Positions 6,517 to 6,615 of a stretch of DNA of 6,615 nt are shown here, in pieces. Position 1 is the first letter of the stretch; the number at the start of each line of letters is the position of its first letter. Where the stretch lies: assembly GCA_030823965.1 (NCBI GenBank), contig JAVBYP010000058.1, positions 1-6,615 of the forward strand, read 5' to 3'. The notes below the pieces were generated by a model that saw nothing but the letters and a program-made list of their open reading frames with translations, was not told where the DNA came from and searched no databases. The stretch comes from Sideroxydans sp. (GTDB lineage Bacteria > Pseudomonadota > Gammaproteobacteria > Burkholderiales > Gallionellaceae). Both the position numbers and the translations under genes were made by a program.

Positions 6517-6598
6517 AAGACTAACCTTTAGGTTATGTCGACACTAAATTTGGATTTATTGAAGTCCCCGTTAGAATAGCGAGCATGCTAAGACTAAC
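6517..6598 (+). repeat. 9-base direct repeat AAGACTAAC (two copies)
   Basis: AAGACTAAC is found at 6517-6525 inside the MITE-like element and at 6590-6598, in the first codons of the gene at the right edge. It may be chance; it is noted because the second copy lies outside the element borders. Confidence 0.3.
6522..6535. repeat. small inverted repeat TAACC/GGTTA
   Basis: TAACC (6522-6526) pairs with GGTTA (6531-6535) around the 4-base loop TTTA. It is short, lies inside the right half of the MITE-like element and has no T-run after it, so it is recorded as structure rather than as a terminator. Confidence 0.35.
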
Positions 6599-6615
6599 TG
6601 AAATCAAGCTTCCGC
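6585..6615 (+). CDS. start of a probable FAD-dependent oxidoreductase (COG2509-like), truncated by the window end
   Basis: Only ten full codons are present, reading MLRLTEIKLP. This matches my recollection of the conserved N-terminus of a large family of NAD(P)/FAD-dependent oxidoreductases (COG2509), which typically begin M-[LI]-R-[LI]-[TS]-E-[IL]-K-L-P-L-D-H. No catalytic or FAD-binding motif can be seen in so short a piece, so the product name rests on this short stretch alone. The ribosome-binding site is poor (only GCGAG just upstream). The start lies 13 bases after the right border of the MITE-like element, so that element forms most of its upstream region. The gene runs divergently from the radA block. 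Confidence 0.55.
   Translation, partial: MLRLTEIKLP

Larger units (their letters stand above)
6381..6571. mobile_element. MITE-like element with 26-base imperfect terminal inverted repeats
   Basis: The left end (6381-6406, beginning ACGGGGGCTTC) and the reverse complement of the right end (6546-6571, beginning ACGGGGACTTC) match at 21 of 26 positions. TTA occurs at both borders (6379-6381 and 6571-6573) and could be a target duplication, which would set the element at 6382-6570. The interior has no open frame of useful size but contains a hairpin (6445-6461), a 9-base direct repeat and a 5-base-stem hairpin (6522-6535). The segment is AT-rich between GC-richer ends. This architecture fits a non-autonomous miniature inverted-repeat element of about 190 bases. 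No transposase is in the window, so the parent family cannot be named, and a structured regulatory region remains possible. Confidence 0.5.

Noticed and set aside
6477..6524. Tiny GTG-started frame of 15 codons with AAGGAG at 6462-6467, inside the MITE-like element
   Set aside because: It is too short to judge and lies in repeat-like DNA. A chance purine run before a GTG is expected at this frequency.

Overview
The window looks like chromosomal DNA from a Gram-negative proteobacterium. A betaproteobacterium is my best guess, from the general feel of the RadA, CusA and adaptor sequences, but no search was run and the genus is not claimed. Gene density is high. It holds two gene blocks that converge near base 3885, and the first bases of a further gene at the right edge.

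Left block (1-3864, + strand): the distal part of a Cu(I)/Ag(I) efflux operon. In order it carries the 3' end of a CusB/SilB-type periplasmic adaptor with a CusF-like metal-binding domain fused to its C-terminus, a full-length CusA-type RND pump of 1045 residues, and a free secreted CusF-like chaperone of 112 residues. The genes are packed tightly: 1 base between adaptor and pump, and a 4-base ATGA overlap between pump and chaperone. The three pump methionines, both CusF metal sites (H, W, M, M with identical spacing) and the proton-relay residues are all visible. Chaperone and adaptor domain would hand Cu(I) or Ag(I) to the pump, which exports it through an outer-membrane channel presumably encoded upstream of the window.

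Right block (6324 down to 3907, - strand): a probable four-gene transcription unit. It comprises a 73-residue unknown protein, a 152-residue MNT/AbiEii-like nucleotidyltransferase overlapping it by 23 bases, the DNA-repair ATPase RadA only 2 bases further on, and a 127-residue unknown protein 12 bases after radA. The first two genes resemble a small two-gene accessory module (possibly toxin-antitoxin-like) placed in front of a housekeeping repair gene. A -10-like box next to a perfect 12-base palindrome lies just upstream of the first gene.

Right edge (6381-6615): a 191-base segment bounded by 26-base imperfect inverted repeats (21 of 26 matching) and possible TTA target duplications looks like a miniature inverted-repeat element. 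It sits 13 bases upstream of a + strand gene of which only the first ten codons are present. Those codons resemble the N-terminus of COG2509-type FAD-dependent oxidoreductases. No CRISPR array, tRNA or rRNA was seen. Nothing here is clearly an undescribed system; the nucleotidyltransferase pair and the MITE-like element deserve the closest second look.
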